Shown: positions 1-7,595 of the stretch, in pieces | Layout of the letters: each line of letters begins with the position of its first letter | How positions within the stretch are numbered: the stretch's first letter is position 1 | Assembly: GCA_003151955.1 (NCBI GenBank) | Contig: PLZB01000078.1 | Span: forward strand, 188 to 64,187 | Source of the DNA: Acidimicrobiaceae bacterium | GTDB lineage: Bacteria > Actinomycetota > Acidimicrobiia > Acidimicrobiales > UBA8190 | Direction of reading: 5' to 3' | DNA: 64,000 nucleotides | Notes under the pieces: model-generated | Databases searched by the model: none | Seen by the model: the letters and a program-made list of their open reading frames with translations, nothing else | Told to the model about the DNA's origin: nothing | Position numbers and translations under genes: made by a program

Positions 1-1532
1 GTGACGGTGATCGACGTGGACGAGACCACCGTCGCGCTGGTGCCGGCGTTGGCGCCGAAGGAGACCGTGGCCCCGGTGACGAAGCCGGTGCCGGCCACGG
101 TGACGGCTGTGCCGCCGGCGGTGGGTCCGGCGTTGGGGGAGACCGAAGTGACGGTCGGAGCGGCGTCGTAGGTGAATTGATCGGCTGCCGACGTCGATGA
201 CGTTCCACTGCCGGTAGTGACGGTGATGTCGACGGGCCCAGGTGATCCGGCTGGAGAGGTGACCGTGATCGAGGTGGGCGAGACGACCGTGACACCGGTT
301 CCGGCGGTGCCGCCGAAGCTGACGGTCGCCCCCGCAATGAACCCTGTCCCGGTCACCGTCACCGATGTCCCACCGACGGCCGGACCGCTGCTCGGCGAGA
401 TTGCCGTCACCGCCGGGGGGGTGGCAACCGGGACGACCGTGTTGGAGAATCCGGAGAGCCCCCCGGTGCCGACGACATTGAAGGCCGCAACCCTGAAGTG
501 GTAGCCGGCTCCGTTGGTCAGGCCCGTGACGATCTCGGAGGCTGCCGGCGAGTTGAAGGTCTGGGTTGGTTGGACGGAGAGGCCGCGGTAGGGAGTGACC
601 ACGTAGCCAGTGATCGGTGAGCCTCCGTTGTTGCCCGGAGCGGTCCAGGTCACCGTGGCGCTGGCGTTGCCGGCGGTGGCGAGTCCGATCGTGGGGGGAT
701 CGGGGACGGTGATGTTGGTCTCGGCCAACGTCCCCGGCGTCAGGGTGCCCGATGTCGCCGTCACCGCGAAGGAGCCGCCTGTGGCGTTGGCCGAGAACGC
801 GGTCGAGGTGGCGGTGCCCGACCCGTCGGTGGAGATGGTTGTCGTGTTGGTGGTGGTGTCGGCGAATGTTCCGCTGGCGCCACTGGGGGGCGCGGTGAAG
901 GTGACCGGGACGCCGGAGACGAGGACGGGGTTGCCGAACTGGTCCTCGACCGTGGCGGTGAGGGGTGTCGGGTAGCCGGTGCCGACCGGGGTGCTCTGGC
1001 CCGCTCCGCCGGTAGCGACGACCTGGGCGGGTGGTCCGGCCGCGATGGCATACCCCGGAGTGGAGGACGTGGGGATCGTGTCAGCCGAAGTCGCAGCAGA
1101 GATCGTGTAGGTCCCGACGGCCGTCACGTTGACAGCGGTGTTCCCCGCACCGGCGACCACCGTCACCGGTGAGGATGACGCCAGCGCAACCGGTGTGACG
1201 ACGGTCACGTCCTCCGGGTGGCCGGGAGGTTGGGTGGGATCGACCGTGGCCGGGGTGCCGTTCACCGAGTAGTTGGCTGCGGCGGCCGGGAACTGGGTGC
1301 CGACGGGCCCGGCCAGGGTGATCGTGTCCACCCCTGCCGCCAACGAGCCCGTCGGACTCGTCGTGAAGCCGACGGTGTAGGTGGTCTGACCGCCGGCTGC
1401 CGGGGCGGACGTGGATGCCGTCACACCGCTGACGGTCCCGCCGCCGGCAAAGGCGGGGAGCGTCACGGTGAACCCCGCGACCAGCCCCGCGGCCAGCCCG
1501 GTCATCAGTACGCGATTCCAGCTACCTCGCAA
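1..1532 (-). CDS. Exported IPT/TIG, fibronectin-III and Ig-like repeat protein (3' end beyond window)
   Basis: The minus frame is open from a TTG at 1532 to the window edge, so the C-terminus is missing. A GGGAG motif sits about six bases before the TTG, which makes it the preferred start; an in-frame ATG lies at 1505. The N-terminus is a signal peptide (MTGLAAGLVAGFTV... PAFAGG). After it come a beta-sandwich region (about 1080-1450), an Ig-like domain of the Big_1 kind (about 720-1020, 'EDQFGNPV'), an FN3 domain (about 420-710, 'GYHFRVAAFN') and at least two near-identical IPT/TIG domains (about 190-415 and 1-165) carrying the 'GGTxVTVxGTGF' signature. Such proteins are normally secreted adhesins or cell-wall-associated binding proteins; the ligand cannot be read. 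The next gene upstream on this strand is a type IV pilin, so a role at the cell surface is consistent. Confidence 0.85.
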   Translation of the reverse strand, partial: MRGSWNRVLMTGLAAGLVAGFTVTLPAFAGGGTVSGVTASTSAPAAGGQTTYTVGFTTSPTGSLAAGVDTITLAGPVGTQFPAAAANYSVNGTPATVDPTQPPGHPEDVTVVTPVALASSSPVTVVAGAGNTAVNVTAVGTYTISAATSADTIPTSSTPGYAIAAGPPAQVVATGGAGQSTPVGTGYPTPLTATVEDQFGNPVLVSGVPVTFTAPPSGASGTFADTTTNTTTISTDGSGTATSTAFSANATGGSFAVTATSGTLTPGTLAETNITVPDPPTIGLATAGNASATVTWTAPGNNGGSPITGYVVTPYRGLSVQPTQTFNSPAASEIVTGLTNGAGYHFRVAAFNVVGTGGLSGFSNTVVPVATPPAVTAISPSSGPAVGGTSVTVTGTGFIAGATVSFGGTAGTGVTVVSPTSITVTSPAGSPGPVDITVTTGSGTSSTSAADQFTYDAAPTVTSVSPNAGPTAGGTAVTVAGTGFVTGATVSFGANAGTSATVVSSTSITV

Positions 1533-1939
1533 CGCGATCTCCCGCCTCGATGGGTCTTGTACCGCGCCGAGGTGAGGGGAGGCTTAGCCTTTGTTTCCCC
1601 GCTGCCGTGACACGTCCCAATGTCAGATCACCCGTCTTCTGAACCGCCGACGGGCGACCGGTGGACGGTGTCATAGGTTCCCCCTGCCCTGCAACCATGC
1701 CGGGGTCGCAGTGGGCCCGGCCCAGGCGCAGGGGTGCCGGGGCCTCCGTGGCAAAACCTTGGGGCTGCCAGGACTTTCCCGGTCCAGGGACAGGCATCGG
1801 AGGAAGTCCGATCGTCACCGAAAACCCGCTATTTCCCAGCTCGAAGAGTGAGAATCAGATGTCGCAGGGTGAGATGTTCTGTGTTTCCACCGCCGCGAAC
1901 GGCTCGTCGGATGGTCGACGAGCTAGGGCCGGGTCGGGA
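1533..1939. other. Intergenic leader between pilin and IPT/TIG gene; small hairpin
   Basis: No coding potential is convincing in these 407 bases. At 1576-1600 there is a nested inverted repeat (GGGG-AGGC-TTA-GCCT-TTGTTT-CCCC) about 45 bases upstream of the IPT/TIG start. It could be a leader hairpin of that gene. I compared the stretch with cyclic-di-GMP, cyclic-di-AMP and cobalamin riboswitch cores and found no match. Confidence 0.4.
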
Positions 1940-2575
1940 TCAGCTTTGGGGCTCTTCCGGTGGATAGGACGACACCCAGAAGGTGGGAGTCTCCGCCACG
2001 GTCACCGCTTGGCAGTACTGGCCGGTCCCAGCAACCTTGAACACGCCGTAGTAAGTGCCGCCCTTCAACGTTTCCATTGCCCAGCCGCTCGGGTTCGGCA
2101 CGCCGCTTGGGGGGGTGGGGGTCCCTTCGATGGTGGCGATGGCCCAGCAGTAACCGGTCTGCGACAGGGCCGTCATGACGATGCCGGCCTGATCGCCCGC
2201 TACGGCAACATCGACGGGGAAGAAGCTGATCTGGTTGGGTGCCGTCGATTTGCCGGTCACCTGATCGGTACCGGCCAGGACGAACTGGACCGAAGGCTCG
2301 GCCGAGTGCAACTGGGCCACCGTCGTCGGGAAGGTCTGGGAGATCCCGTAGAACCCCTGGGCGGCGTTCAGACCCGTGTTCAGGTTGGACTGGGCGGCCC
2401 GGTCGTAGGCCGCGCTGGTCGTTCCGAGGAAGGTCGGGATGGCGATGGCCAAGAGGATGGCAATTATCAGAAGGACGACCATGAGCTCGATGAGGGTGAA
2501 GCCCGATTCGGCGGCTCTCCGCCCGGGGAGAACCGCCCGTCGCTGCATCCGATCGTCCGCCCCCGACGAGAACAT
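1940..2575 (-). CDS. Type IV pilin (PilA-like major or minor pilin)
   Basis: This 211-residue protein has a textbook prepilin N-terminus: a short charged leader, the cleavage site ESG|FTLIELMVV at residues 25/26, Glu five residues after the cut, and a hydrophobic helix of about 20 residues. A prepilin peptidase (PilD) would cleave and N-methylate it, and the helix would pack in the pilus core. The C-terminal half has two cysteines (GYCWA and QYCQA) that could close the D-region disulfide loop. The ATG at 2575 is chosen because GGAGGGGGAG precedes it; a second ATG at 2548 would give a shorter leader. No assembly genes (pilB, pilC, pilD) are nearby, so this is an isolated pilin locus followed by the exported IPT/TIG gene. 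It could also be a type II-like pseudopilin. Confidence 0.85.
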   Translation of the reverse strand: MFSSGADDRMQRRAVLPGRRAAESGFTLIELMVVLLIIAILLAIAIPTFLGTTSAAYDRAAQSNLNTGLNAAQGFYGISQTFPTTVAQLHSAEPSVQFVLAGTDQVTGKSTAPNQISFFPVDVAVAGDQAGIVMTALSQTGYCWAIATIEGTPTPPSGVPNPSGWAMETLKGGTYYGVFKVAGTGQYCQAVTVAETPTFWVSSYPPEEPQS

Positions 2576-3066
2576 CACAGCTCCCCCTCCGCCCCGTCTC
2601 ACGCGATCAGCCCACCTGTTCCCCCGTCTCCCATCGGAGACGAAGCCGGGCGCGGATCGAACCCGTTCGAAGCACTCTGCAACCATTCGGATCGTGGCAG
2701 TCACCTTTCTGGTGGTCAAGGCAGTCAATTGGAAAGGTCTACGCCTGACCGGCGCCGGACCGGGCTGAAGATCCCGTCCGAGCACCGTTCCCGGACGGAA
2801 CGCACGCGTCCGATTACTCAGGGATATGGCCGATCACCAGGGAATGCGCCAAATCTGAGGTCAGGCAACGGACGGAGGGTGACCAGGGGTCGGATCCGAA
2901 GAGGGCCAGACGACCCGGATCCCCAAGTACCGCTCGAATCGTCGGTTGGGGGCGACCCGCCCCCCCACGCCAAGGGAGGATGGGCCCACAAACAGTGGCG
3001 GCAAAATGAGGAGACGGTCGATCCGGTCCGGTTCGGCTACCGGCTGACGGGCCGCCGCCCGGGCCG
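2576..3066. other. Intergenic region, nothing recognised
   Basis: The stretch upstream of the pilin gene and downstream of the broken ArsR/AHSA1 gene shows no recognisable protein in any frame and no clear RNA element. It presumably carries the pilin promoter, but I cannot place one with confidence. Confidence 0.4.
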
Positions 3067-3522
3067 CTACAGGCCCAGGGTCACCCCCGTCTCGAGCAGG
3101 GTCTTGAGGTTGGAGAGGACCTGGGGCCAACCCTCCCCGAACCGAACGGGGCTCACCGGCAAGGGTGGTCCGCAGCTCCTCCTCCACCCCCACTCCTTCG
3201 GCCCAGGTCATGGCCGAGCCCGGTGCCCAGTCCGTGTCGAGCTTCGTGGACATCCACCACCGGGCCGTGAAGGCCGGTTCTGTCAGCGCCTGCCAGAGGA
3301 GCTCCGGCGTGGTCCGGATATAGGTGGTGTAGACGAATTCGGGTGCTTCCATCGTGCTCTCCTCCAGTGTCCGCTTCAGCTCGGCCAGGTGCTTGCTGAC
3401 CGACTGCCGGGTCATCGCCGGCCCGGCGCAGAGCTCCCCAGGTTCTGGCCGTCGCGGCCTCGGAGGCTGTCGAGCAGCCGCCGCCTGCTCCGGTCGGCCA
3501 GGGCCCTGAACACCGCGTCCAT
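3067..3522 (-). pseudogene. Degraded ArsR-type HTH / AHSA1 (SRPBCC) fusion gene
   Basis: Three pieces of one ancestral protein are visible in different frames. From an ATG at 3522, 'MDAVFRALADRSRRRLLDSL' is an ArsR-type HTH start. One missing base in the 'NLG/ELC' codons shifts the frame, and the reading continues as 'AMTRQSVSKHLA'. The rest of the HTH is deleted and the text jumps to 'ELKRTLEEST', then the AHSA1 start 'PEFVYTTYIRTTPELLWQAL'. After 'GVEEELRTTLAG' the core of the SRPBCC fold is missing, and a further shift leads to the usual C-terminal end 'FGEGWPQVLSNLKTLLETG' and a stop at 3067. With two internal deletions and two frame changes it cannot make a working protein. In intact relatives this fusion is a repressor with a lipid- or small-molecule-binding domain. 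It lies divergent to the ECF sigma gene. Confidence 0.8.
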
Positions 3523-3579
3523 CCAGGGGGGGCGGGGGGCCGGCGGTCACATTCCGGTGGTGGCCTGCGTCAACATGGT

Positions 3580-4455
3580 GTGACCACGATGGAAATGACT
3601 GACTTCGACGCCGAGCGGCCCCGGTTGACCGCGATCGCCCTCCGGATACTCGGGTCGGAGGCCGATGCGGACGACGTCCTGCAGGACGCCTGGCTTCGGG
3701 CCTCCAGTACCGACGGCATCGACGACCTGCCCGCCTGGCTCACGACCGTCGTGACGCGATTGTGCGTTGACCAGCTGCGCAAGCGACGGACGAGATCGGT
3801 GGCCGAGACCGGGGTATCCGCCGACCCCGCTCCGGTCGACCCGGAGGCCGACGCGCTGCTGGCCGAGAGGACCGGCGACGCGATGCAGGTCGTCCTCGAT
3901 GCCCTGGCGCCGGCCGAGCGGGCGGCGTTCGTCCTGCACGACGTCTTCGGCTATCCGTTCGAGGAGATCAGCGCGGTCATGGGGCGCTCGGGGACCGCCG
4001 TGCGGCAGTTGGCGAGCCGGGCGAGGCGCAAGGTACAGGGCATGCCGGAGCCGGCCGCGTCGCAGGCGGCGCGGGCCGAGAGCCGGCGGGTCGTCGAAGC
4101 GTTCCTGGCCGCCGCCCGGGGTGGGGATCTCGGTACCCTCCTGTCGTTCCTGGCCCCCGACGCCGTCTTGCGGGCCGACCTGGTCGGACAGCGGATGGGA
4201 ACGGACCCCGTCTATGAGGGCGCGGCCGCCGTGGCTGCTCGGTTCAACGGCGCCCGGGGGGCGGCACCGGTCACCATCGACGGTGAGCTGGGTGCGGCCT
4301 GGATCCACGCCGGGTCCACCCAAGTGGCCTTCGTCTTCCATGTCGAGGCAGGTCTGCTGCACGAGGTCGAGCTGATCGCCGACCCGGACGTGCTGGCGAC
4401 CATGGACATCGTCCGTATTCGGGCCAGTAGCGGTCCGACAACTGAAAGCAAGTGA
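3580..4455 (+). CDS. ECF RNA polymerase sigma factor, SigJ/ECF41 type
   Basis: The N-terminal half carries sigma region 2 ('ALRILGSEADADDVLQDAWLR', about residues 20-40) and region 4 ('FVLHDVFGYPFEEISAVMG', about 120-140, followed by the recognition helix 'VRQLASRARR'). The C-terminal 120 residues form the SnoaL/NTF2-like domain typical of ECF41/SigJ sigma factors, which acts as a built-in regulator in place of a separate anti-sigma factor. The predicted start is GTG at 3580; ATGs at 3589 and 3595 are alternatives, and no strong SD separates them. The small cysteine-containing gene at 4460 follows within five bases, so the two are probably co-transcribed. The usual ECF41 partner (a carboxymuconolactone decarboxylase or oxidoreductase) is not here; a broken HTH/AHSA1 gene lies divergent instead. 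Confidence 0.88.
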   Translation: MTTMEMTDFDAERPRLTAIALRILGSEADADDVLQDAWLRASSTDGIDDLPAWLTTVVTRLCVDQLRKRRTRSVAETGVSADPAPVDPEADALLAERTGDAMQVVLDALAPAERAAFVLHDVFGYPFEEISAVMGRSGTAVRQLASRARRKVQGMPEPAASQAARAESRRVVEAFLAAARGGDLGTLLSFLAPDAVLRADLVGQRMGTDPVYEGAAAVAARFNGARGAAPVTIDGELGAAWIHAGSTQVAFVFHVEAGLLHEVELIADPDVLATMDIVRIRASSGPTTESK

Positions 4456-4459
4456 GCTC

Positions 4460-4696
4460 ATGAAGACCATGACCTGTGAACAACTGGGTGGCCCCTGCGA
4501 TTCTCCCCACCGGGGGATGACCGCAGACGAGGTCATCAAGGCGCAGGATCACCATCTCAAGGAGACGGTCGCGTCGGGTGACACGACGCACGAACGTGCC
4601 CTGCAGGAGATGAAGGGCCGCTGGAAGAACCCCATCAAGGGCATGGGGTGGTACCGCCGGGCCAAGCGCGATTTCGCCGCACTTCCCGAAGGCTGA
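4460..4696 (+). CDS. Small protein resembling DUF1059
   Basis: This 78-residue protein begins MKTMTCEQLGGPCDSPHRG and continues with an acidic helix and a His-rich patch ('AQDHHLKE'). The order Cys, LGG, Cys, then TxxE and HxKE is similar to the DUF1059 family of small proteins of unknown function. It lacks the second domain that would explain the basic C-terminus 'KGRWKNPIKGMGWYRRAKRDF'. It starts four bases after the sigma-factor stop and has only a weak SD (GTGAGC), which fits translational coupling. No function can be assigned beyond likely co-expression with the sigma factor. Confidence 0.6.
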   Translation: MKTMTCEQLGGPCDSPHRGMTADEVIKAQDHHLKETVASGDTTHERALQEMKGRWKNPIKGMGWYRRAKRDFAALPEG

Positions 4697-4774
4697 TGCG
4701 AGCTCGATGTCCCTCCGTGAGTGGTGGCGGCAGCCTCATCGGACCACGGGGCCGACGGTGACGATCGGGGCGAG

Positions 4775-5383
4775 TTAGGTCGCCGAACCGCCCTGGCCCA
4801 GCAGCCGGGCCTTCTGGGCCGCGAACTCGGCGTCGTCGAGTACCCCGTGGTCGTGGAGGGTGGCCAGTTTGGTGAGGAGCTCGACGGGGTCCTCCGCCCC
4901 CGGGGCGGCCGGCGTGGCCGGGGAACCGAGGGTCCTCGCCCCCGGGATGGCGGCAGCGATGTCCATGGTGCTGACCCCGTCGGGGTCGTGGACCCTCCCC
5001 ATGAGGAGGGCGGCCAGAGCAGCCGGATCGGTCCCGGGGTGATTCCCGGCGATCCGCTGGGCCATGGTGTCGATCAGACCGCCCTGGCTGTGGTCGATGG
5101 CCACCTTCGAATGGTCGTCGGGGTCGTAGAGGACGGAGAGCTCCATTCCGGGGCTCATGGTCTCGAACTGGCCCAGGTGGGCGTGGACGTCGGCCTCGAA
5201 GGGTTGCTCCCCGGCCGGTTGGACCCGGAGCCGGAGCTTCCAGGTCCTGGTGGTGTTCTGGACCAGAGCCGGGTTCCCCACCGTGCTGGTCCAGTGCCCG
5301 AGCTTGGCCTCCGTGACGACAGCCGGGGCCGTCCGTCCCGATTGGCGGAGCTGCCTGGCCAGATGACCGTCCTGTCCGAACAT
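4775..5383 (-). CDS. Hypothetical protein with C-terminal SHOCT domain
   Basis: This 202-residue soluble protein has an N-terminal beta-rich region of the DUF3592-like kind ('PAVVTEAKLGHWTSTVGN', 'MELSVLYDPDDHSKVAID', residues about 18-95). After a proline/alanine linker comes a C-terminal SHOCT motif ('VELLTKLATLHDHGVLDDAEF', residues about 165-195). SHOCT is a short oligomerisation or membrane-tethering helix pair found at protein ends; the partner is unknown. The ATG at 5383 is the only reasonable start. It stands alone on the minus strand, opposite a truncated plus-strand reading frame. Confidence 0.75.
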   Translation of the reverse strand: MFGQDGHLARQLRQSGRTAPAVVTEAKLGHWTSTVGNPALVQNTTRTWKLRLRVQPAGEQPFEADVHAHLGQFETMSPGMELSVLYDPDDHSKVAIDHSQGGLIDTMAQRIAGNHPGTDPAALAALLMGRVHDPDGVSTMDIAAAIPGARTLGSPATPAAPGAEDPVELLTKLATLHDHGVLDDAEFAAQKARLLGQGGSAT

Positions 5384-5470
5384 GGGTCCTCCCTCGCGGT
5401 CGGTGGGACGACGCCCCGACCCGGGCCCGCCGTCGGCAGCATACGGGGTGGCCCGTCAGCGCCCTCTGCG

Positions 5471-5887
5471 GTCGGTTGGCTACGCTGGGCCGCGGCCGGG
5501 AAGGACCTCGTCGCCAACCTCTACGGGCCCAGCTCCGGCAACCAGGAGCCGGCCGCCGCCACCGACATCCTCCCCGCCGACCGGGCCGCCTTCGAGGCCC
5601 ATTGGCAGGAGGGTGAGGCCGTCCCCATGAATGGCCTCGACCAGGCCATGGCCGGCTCGGGGACGAGCTCCGGGAACATCGTGTCGGTGACGGTCAACAG
5701 CGCGGAGCAGACCCTGAACGACGCCACCGACGCCACCGTCCAGATGAATGTCACCCTGTCCCTCGAGGCCAATGACGGAGCCAACGCCAACCCCCAGGCC
5801 GAGTCCCCGGTGACCCTCCAGGCCCAGGAGATTGGCGGCCTCTGGTACATCGCCTACCCCTGGGCCGGGAGCACCGGCTGGGGCTGA
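5471..5887 (+). pseudogene. 5'-truncated coding remnant, unknown family
   Basis: From about 5471 to the TGA at 5885-5887 one plus frame has the strong third-position G/C bias of the real genes here and reads as an ordinary protein ('GKDLVANLYG... ADRAAFEAHWQEGEAVPM... VTLSLEAN... GGLWYIAYPWAG'). No start codon lies in frame within the biased part. The only in-frame ATG (5363) overlaps the start of the SHOCT gene on the other strand and has no SD. I read it as the C-terminal part of a gene whose 5' end was lost. The beta-strand pattern ending in 'GGLWYIAYPW' would suit an NTF2-like or lipoprotein C-terminal domain, but I do not recognise the family. Confidence 0.5.
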
Positions 5888-5992
5888 CCGGTCGGCGGAC
5901 CCGCGCTGAGCCCGGACTGGCAAGCCGGGTGACCGCTGACGGTGGTCGTTCTCGGGTGCCGGCGGACGAGCGAAAGAGCCTGGTCAGGGCCC

Positions 5993-6021
5993 TTGCTCTC
6001 GGGCCGGGAAGGGCAGACAAT
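5993..6021 (+). promoter_or_regulatory. Possible sigma-70-type promoter ahead of micro-ORF
   Basis: TTGCTC at 5993-5998 and GACAAT at 6016-6021 are separated by 17 bases. The expected start of transcription near 6028 lies about 50 bases before the SD-led micro-ORF at 6081. Matches to consensus are moderate, so this is tentative. Confidence 0.4.
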
Positions 6022-6080
6022 CAAGACAGCACAAGGCCCCCGATCTCGGCGACCGGTGCTCTGGGGAAAGGAGCTTGACG

Positions 6081-6122
6081 ATGCAGTCGGGTTCTCACGA
6101 GGAGGACGATCCGCCCCGTTGA
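6081..6122 (+). CDS. Micro-ORF with a strong ribosome-binding site (13 codons)
   Basis: AAAGGAG lies seven bases before an ATG at 6081, one of the best SD sequences in the window. It opens a reading frame of only 13 codons (MQSGSHEEDDPPR) ending with TGA at 6120. A promoter-like pair lies just upstream and two strong inverted repeats follow at 6156 and 6301. It could be a leader peptide, the 5' end of a lost gene, or chance. The next gene downstream on the strand is the TetR regulator at 6416. Confidence 0.35.
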   Translation: MQSGSHEEDDPPR

Positions 6123-6155
6123 ACCGGCTCCGTCGCCCCATCGGCGGCGGAGCAG

Positions 6156-6178
6156 CAGGCCGGTAATGCTCCGGCCTG
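6156..6178. repeat. Perfect 8-bp inverted repeat (hairpin)
   Basis: CAGGCCGG at 6156-6163 and CCGGCCTG at 6171-6178 flank a seven-base loop (TAATGCT). No T-run follows, so it is not a classic intrinsic terminator. It lies 34 bases after the micro-ORF stop. Confidence 0.55.
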
Positions 6179-6300
6179 GCCCGTGCCCATCGAACGGCCG
6201 TTGCGGCGCCAGCTGCGTGTTGGCCAGCCGACAGGACGGCCCCACCAATTCCGGGGCGCGAGGTTGGGTGAGTGTGATCGGTGTTCGCCAACGTACTTTC

Positions 6301-6332
6301 GCACGGAGCCGGCCCTGGAGCCGGCTCCGTGC
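6301..6332. repeat. Perfect 13-bp inverted repeat (hairpin), terminator-like without T-run
   Basis: GCACGGAGCCGGC at 6301-6313 is the exact reverse complement of 6320-6332, with a six-base loop (CCTGGA). A 13-bp GC-rich stem is very stable. It lies 84 bases before the TetR start and may insulate that gene or serve as a terminator for the upstream unit. Confidence 0.65.
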
Positions 6333-6415
6333 GCGTCCCGGGTGCCACGGTGGGTGTTGTTTGCGGGGTGACATGAGAGACTTGGGTGGAACCCGGATTG
6401 GAGGAGGAGACTCCC

Positions 6416-7159
6416 GTGGCTGAGACGGCACCGCCCGACACCACCGCCGGTCGGCCCTATGGGGGCCAGTCCCCCGATGTCCGCCGGGCCGAGCGCCGCC
6501 AGCGCCTCCTCGACGCCGGACTCGAGCTCTACGGGACGGTTGGCTACCGGGGGACCTCGGTGGCCATGCTCTGCCGCCAGGCCAAGGTGGCCCCGGCCAA
6601 GTTCTACGAGGAGTTCCTCAGCCAGGAGGAGCTCCTCCGGGAGCTCTGCACCCAGATGGTGGCGGCCGAGTCGGCCGCCGTCCTCGCCGCTGTGGCCGAG
6701 GCCCCCGTGGACATCTACGCCCGCTGCCGGGCCGGGATCGGGGCCTACTGCCATGCCCTCCTCGACGACGACCGGCGGGCCCGGATCCAGTTCGTCGAGG
6801 GCTCCGGTGTCTCGGCCGCGGCCGAGGCCACCCGACGAGCCCTCCTGGGGGGATTCGGGGGCCTGATCCTGGGCCAGTTCGGCTCCTTCGGCGTCGATAC
6901 CGCCCCGGACACCGCAGCGGGGGCGAGGTCCCGGGTGGTGGCCACCGGCCTCGTCGGGGCCGTCCACGAGGCTATCGTTCACCGCCTCTTCGAAGCCGCC
7001 CCCATCCCCATCGAGGACTTCATCGACATCCTCACCGGCATCTTCGTCGCCGTCGGGACCTGGCTGGTGGCGCCCCCCTCGCCCTTTCCCGAGGTCGACC
7101 GGCGGGAAGATCTTGACAGGCGTGCTACAAAAACAGAAAGAAGAAGTTCTGATTTCTGA
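6416..7159 (+). CDS. TetR/AcrR-family transcriptional regulator
   Basis: Residues about 15-65 form a TetR HTH ('RRQRLLDAGLELYGTVGYRG', then 'AMLCRQAKVAPAKFYEEF'), followed by an all-helical ligand-binding domain. I choose the GTG at 6416 because GGAGGAGGAG ends six bases before it; an in-frame GTG at 6386 lacks an SD. The protein would be 247 residues. The last 15 or so codons (from about 7115) are A-rich and end in a tandem TTCTGAT repeat. This is unlike the rest of the gene and suggests that the original stop was lost and the frame runs into former non-coding DNA. No target gene is obvious: the next gene, at 7596, is more than 430 bases away. Confidence 0.85.
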   Translation: MAETAPPDTTAGRPYGGQSPDVRRAERRQRLLDAGLELYGTVGYRGTSVAMLCRQAKVAPAKFYEEFLSQEELLRELCTQMVAAESAAVLAAVAEAPVDIYARCRAGIGAYCHALLDDDRRARIQFVEGSGVSAAAEATRRALLGGFGGLILGQFGSFGVDTAPDTAAGARSRVVATGLVGAVHEAIVHRLFEAAPIPIEDFIDILTGIFVAVGTWLVAPPSPFPEVDRREDLDRRATKTERRSSDF

Positions 7160-7167
7160 TTTCTGAG
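7147..7167 (+). repeat. Tandem heptamer TTCTGAT x3 at the end of the TetR gene
   Basis: Three head-to-tail copies of TTCTGAT/G span the TetR stop codon (7157-7159). The local A/T richness stands out in a 70% GC background, and slippage at this repeat could have altered the C-terminus. Confidence 0.6.
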
Positions 7168-7595
7168 TTTGCGGTTCGTCCGCTGGTCGGGAGGAGGCTC
7201 AAAGGGTTGCCTCCAGACGAGTTCATCAGCGGCGACGAAAAGTCTCCCAGTGGAGATGCGTCCCGTCGTCCGGGGTGTGGCAGCACCCGGGCGACCTGGG
7301 GCAAGAACGAGGGGGGGAAGTGCGAGGAACCGTGGCGACGCTGTCGTCGAGGCCCACTGGTCCGTTTCTTCCCGGCGCGGCCACTTCCCGGCCGTTTCGC
7401 CACCGCCCGTGCTCACGCAGTTACCCAGGCGGCGGGTATCGGCTGCCAGTCGGCGGCGGGGCCGAAAAGATGGACTGACCCCCTGGTAACCGGGGGGGAG
7501 ATCGTGTACACACAGACCAGGGCAGACACCGTACAGAGCCGCCGCGCCACGGCGGGTACCGGGTCCTCCGCCCCTCATTCCGAGGAGATCTCCGT
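7160..7595. other. Intergenic region, 436 bases
   Basis: No protein is convincing in any frame. Visible structures are a GGAGGC/GCCTCC hairpin near 7192-7213 and a CCCC...GGGG stem near 7484-7498. The promoter of the gene at 7596 must lie here, but I cannot fix it. Confidence 0.35.

Noticed and set aside
1560-1900. Possible cyclic-di-GMP or cyclic-di-AMP riboswitch before the surface-protein gene
   Set aside because: A few purine-rich words looked similar, but the conserved cores (such as GGGACGCAAAGCC for GEMM-I) are absent on both strands.
1661-3583. A 640-codon open frame on the plus strand
   Set aside because: It runs antisense to the pilin and to the ArsR/AHSA1 remnant, both of which have recognisable family text. 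The product is Arg/Gly/Pro-rich with no fold signature. Long antisense frames are expected at this GC content.
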